A DNA stretch of 25,975 nucleotides from Candidatus Methanophagaceae archaeon (GTDB lineage Archaea; Halobacteriota; Syntropharchaeia; Alkanophagales; Methanospirareceae): NCBI GenBank assembly GCA_013374505.1, contig QENJ01000040.1, positions 1-25,975 of the forward strand, in the 5' to 3' direction. Positions 23,438 to 25,975 of this stretch are shown here, in pieces. Each line of letters opens with the position of its first letter. Positions within the stretch are counted from its first letter, which is position 1. Under the pieces are notes generated by a model, which was given only the letters and a program-made list of their open reading frames with translations, was not told the origin of the DNA and did not search any database. A program made the translations under genes and the position numbers.

Positions 23438-24198
23438 CGACTTAAAAGAGCAGGCTGCTACTTTGTATAACAGATGTTAACAGAATTTGCTCCAATTGGC
23501 CGCTTGACGTAAATCCTTTTCAAGTCCCGCTTTTGGCAGCACATCACAAAATTTTTCATGTCACAGCTAATCTTCACCCGTGGTACTCTAGCACTTCTTG
23601 GAACATGCTTACAACATTGTCAATTTTGGGGTTGTGTGGTACCCGAATCTAACGGAGTTCGGAAAAAGTTATGCAGTAGTAGAACTTCCAGGAAGCGGAT
23701 TATGCAATTAGGTTAATTTTTGTGGTGCCACGCCTTGGGATCCAACGGTGCGGGTGACCAGGATCCAACACAAAATTATACATTTGCAGAACAGCAAAAA
23801 GTGAACACTTTTTAACATGCTGAGAACGGTCGCAGAACGGCCATAGAATGGCGGAGCGGAGAGTTAAGAAAAAACAAAAACAACGGGTTTAATGCGAGTT
23901 AGAAAGTTGGAAGAAGAACAACCAAATGCTAGTAATGATTAAAACGGGGTACTTTTTACCATTAACAAAAACGAGTTGATGTCGCAGAAAGGTCACGTTT
24001 TGCAACCATTTATAGGATAATTGTTTTATAGATACTGTGAGGTTGTCCAACAATGCCAGAAAAATAAAGGTAAATAGGGCTTTAAACCCAAAAAGAAGCG
24101 ATTTTTTCGTGGTTAAAATCAATTGTGGGACCGCCTCTTAATTGTCTTTTAAAAATTTAGAAAAATCCTTCAGAGATAAAAACTTATTATACCTTAAC
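23438..24198. other. Gene-poor stretch with possible coding relics
   Basis: About 760 bases without a convincing gene. A frame at 23592-23708 reads 'FLEHAYNIVNFGVVWYPNLTEFGKSYAVVELPGSGLCN' before TAG, then goes on for another 25 codons; it may be a relic of an exported protein, with low confidence. AAAAAGTGAACACTTTTT at 23796-23813 is a perfect palindrome and could be a regulatory site or terminator. A 77-aa minus ORF at 23889-24122 looks like chance. Confidence 0.35.
24183..24193 (+). promoter_or_regulatory. Stranded TATA box of the toxin-antitoxin operon
   Basis: CTTATTATACC ends inside the left target duplication of the IS4-type element. Removing the element and one duplication copy puts this box about 35 bases before the antitoxin ATG, a normal archaeal promoter distance. 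Confidence 0.5.
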
Positions 24199-25654
24199 TT
24201 CAGTAGCTAACACTTTTATTTCACGCAGTAGGCAAAAAGTAATTTGAATGCCCAATTAAAACTGCAGATTTTGGTTATAGCCACTCACCTCCTTCTATAC
24301 ACTGCCGATTTTCGTCAAACATCGAACAAGAATCTGATTTTTTCACATCCAGAAGCCACAATATCAATCCAAAGAGGATGGGTTCCACTCATCCTACACT
24401 CAGGTCTTCTGTTTTTGTCCAAATAACCTCTTGGCATCCTCTATGAAAATGCAGGTATTTTCCAAGCCTTGAAGAAAGGTTTAAGCAAAGTCCGGATAAA
24501 CCGCCGGAACTGTCCGATGCTAGCACGTATGAGCTGCGTAGAAATAGCTCTGAGACCACTCAGGAAAAGTCCCACCATGCGCTTTTTGCCTTTTGGTGGC
24601 GTGCGGACATCGCCTGTTTCCTCTTTTTTCCCACCCTCAAGTACACACAGGATATACGCAAATGCAATCGGAATCAAGAGCGTTTCTATCCGCTTTGGGG
24701 CAGTCACACGTGTTTTCTCGAGTTCAAAAGCGTTGGTTTTCCAATCTTTGTGCATCGGTTCAATGCCAAAACGTTGCCCGTATAATATCTCTGCTTTGTA
24801 CGGTTTCGCGAGTGTAGTCGCCAAAACCATCGCTTCTTCGTAGCCCTTTCCCCAGATCAGTACGACATTCATCTTAAACGTGCTGTTCCGTGTCACTATC
24901 TGGTCGTGCAGAACACGACGCGAGCCTTTAGGCAGTTTCTGTAACAGTGTGGCTATTTGTGTTTCGGGCATGCCACCATCTTTCAAGTACATGCTTGCCT
25001 TCATCCGCAGTGTTGAACCCGCACCATAAGTGTTTTTAAGCCAGTCCGCCAGTTTTGGGCTGGCAAACTCTCTGTCCGCGACAACATGGATAGGTACGCC
25101 ATAAAGCCACTCCATCTGCTGTAATCCTTCGATAGCAGGCGTTAAGACTTGTTTCCACTGTTCAAAGGAGCTATTACCCTTATTCCCAAAAACAATCCAG
25201 AATAACGGGATTGCACGCCCTTTAAAATATATGGCCACCGAAAGGATATTAATGTGTTTACCCAGTTTTCCCCAATCTGTTCGATCCATGCACAGCACGA
25301 TTTTTGGAAGTTTCGACAGGAGTGGGCGCATCAGACGGATCCGCGGTATGACAGTTATGGCGGGCGACAACTTTTTATTGGACAAGAACCGGCGTATTCG
25401 CTGAATACAGGCCATAACACTTGCGTCACCAACAGATGGGATTCTCCTAGTCTCGATATGTGTGCCTTGTTATCCTCCAGTAAGCAGACGATCAAGGCGG
25501 AAAGTGTCGTTCTCAACGGCTTTGATAGATTCAAACCTATTTCTCCAAATAGATTCAATATGGTTGCTTGGAGGTAGGTATATGTTTGCATATTGTCCAT
25601 TCACCTCTACTTTTCCCAAAAGAAGCTAAACACAAATAAATGTTAGCTACTGAA
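24199..25654 (-). mobile_element. Complete IS4-family insertion sequence with 10-bp target duplication
   Basis: The left end TTCAGTAGCTAACA (24199-24212) is exactly the reverse complement of the right end TGTTAGCTACTGAA (25641-25654). ATACCTTAAC is duplicated perfectly at 24189-24198 and 25655-25664. Inside lies an IS4-type transposase gene on minus (frameshifted) with about 240 bases of non-coding sequence beyond its stop, including a small hairpin AGGATG/CATCCT (24375-24395). Element length is 1456 bp. Confidence 0.92.
24441..25600 (-). pseudogene. IS4-family transposase, frameshifted in the N-terminal part
   Basis: The main frame (25415 to 24441, 324 aa) has the DDE core: first Asp in VLCMDRTDW, second in VVADREFAS and Glu in the Y-x2-R-x3-E motif YGQRFGIEPMHKDWK, plus a basic C-terminus. 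The N-terminal domain reads in another frame from ATG 25600 ('MQTYTYLQATILNLFGEIGLNLSKPLRTTLSALIVCLLEDNKAHISRL'); the main frame picks up at about 25450 with RIPSVGDASVMACIQRIRRFL. No obvious slippery site is seen at the junction, so a mutation is more likely than programmed shifting. The truncated protein lacks the N-terminal DNA-binding part and is probably inactive unless helped by another copy. Confidence 0.82.
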
Positions 25655-25688
25655 ATACCTTAACCTAATAGAAAGTGCAGAGGTAAAA

Positions 25689-25907
25689 ATGAGCGAGAGG
25701 GTTCAACTAAAAGGAGAACGAAAAATTCAAGAGCAGTATATTGTAAACGAGAAAGGAGAAAAGACGGCAGTAGTTCTTCCTGTTGGTGAGTATGAAGAAC
25801 TCTTAGAGGATCTCCACGATCTCACGATCATCGCTGAACGTAGAGATGAGCCTACAATAGCTTTCGGAGAACTTAAGAAGCGGTTGAACGAAGATGGACT
25901 CTTATGA
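25689..25907 (+). CDS. Phd/YefM-type antitoxin
   Basis: 72 aa. 'QYIVNEKGEKTAVVLPVGEYEELLEDLHDLTIIAERRDEPTIAFGELKKRLNEDGLL' follows the Phd/YefM-like antitoxin pattern: an N-terminal DNA-binding part and a C-terminal acidic helix that wraps the toxin. GAGGT six bases before ATG 25689 is a good ribosome site. Its end overlaps the toxin start by 14 bases, the usual antitoxin-first layout with coupled translation. Such antitoxins normally repress their own promoter; here the IS4-type element ends 24 bases upstream, so native control is probably lost or replaced by element-derived transcription. Confidence 0.85.
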   Translation: MSERVQLKGERKIQEQYIVNEKGEKTAVVLPVGEYEELLEDLHDLTIIAERRDEPTIAFGELKKRLNEDGLL

Positions 25908-25975
25908 GATTCAATGGAAGAATTCAGCAGAGCGAGTTTATCGGATCCGAGTTGGAGATTATAGAGTGATCTACC
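25894..25975 (+). pseudogene. RelE-type toxin, internally deleted and cut by window edge
   Basis: ATG 25894 reads MDSYEIQWKNSAERVYRIRVGDYRVIY to the window end. RelE-family toxins start with a 'YEI.W...A' strand and reach 'YRIRVGDYRVIY' only after about 40-50 intervening residues (two helices and a strand). Here the two motifs are almost joined at Ala-Glu-Arg, so the central part is missing in frame. The product would lack the toxin's helical part and should be harmless, while the antitoxin stays intact. The 3' end is outside the window. Confidence 0.7.

Noticed and set aside
23889..24122. 77-aa minus-strand hydrophobic frame
   Set aside because: No start signal, low-complexity AT-rich DNA, no family resemblance.
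1..25975. CRISPR array, rRNA genes, replication origin
   Set aside because: No regularly spaced direct repeats beyond the transposon iterons, no rRNA sequence, and no origin-type repeat cluster with a cdc6/orc1 gene were seen.

Overview
The window reads as a piece of a methane-metabolising archaeal chromosome, most like ANME-1 (Methanophagales) or a close relative. The evidence is gene content: a YcaO of the McrA-thioamidation type, a small CbiX/CfbA chelatase, a DUF2102-type methanogenesis marker, a Fae-Hps fusion, an archaeal MptE-like pterin enzyme, a DRG-type GTPase, DUF424, and TATA-box promoters, several leaderless. No rRNA is present, so the taxonomic call is inference.

Layout. 1-3424 (+) holds three related secreted or membrane-anchored proteins (one cut by the window edge), each followed by nearly the same hairpin/T-run terminator. 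3425-6229 is a decay zone: a rotten gene remnant on +, and on - a beta-CASP metallo-beta-lactamase pseudogene that is 5'-truncated, internally deleted, carries an in-frame TAG and is split by a complete rve-type insertion sequence (3871-5333, 8-bp target duplication). 6231-9663 carries aroE (one in-frame TAA), a HAD phosphatase, a small basic protein, a bacterial-type coaE (one in-frame TAG) and a small coiled-coil protein. 9717-12821 has the DRG GTPase, tRNA-Leu(TAA), and the divergent cbiX/cfbA and ycaO genes, both plausibly serving methyl-coenzyme M reductase (F430 cofactor and thioglycine).

13041-15720 is an accessory island of small exported proteins, a DsrE-like protein and a META-domain lipoprotein, punctuated by three copies of a ~42-bp dispersed repeat with stem potential. 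15741-21754 is the best-preserved housekeeping part: mptE-like, a TrkA-N/DHH phosphoesterase, DUF424, tRNA-Ile(GAT), then an apparent four-gene operon (mmp6-like, fae-hps, leuD/hacB, argC). 21769-23437 contains a broken LTD-nuclease gene and an exported protein split at a C6 run. 23438-25975 ends with a gene-poor stretch, a complete IS4-family element (24199-25654, 10-bp target duplication, transposase frameshifted) and a Phd/YefM-RelE toxin-antitoxin pair whose promoter the element has displaced and whose toxin looks internally deleted.

The most striking overall feature is the number of single lesions (in-frame stops and one-base shifts) that leave homologous-looking reading frame on both sides. 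They lie mostly outside the 15.7-21.7 kb block. Real gene decay, phase variation and sequencing error all remain possible.
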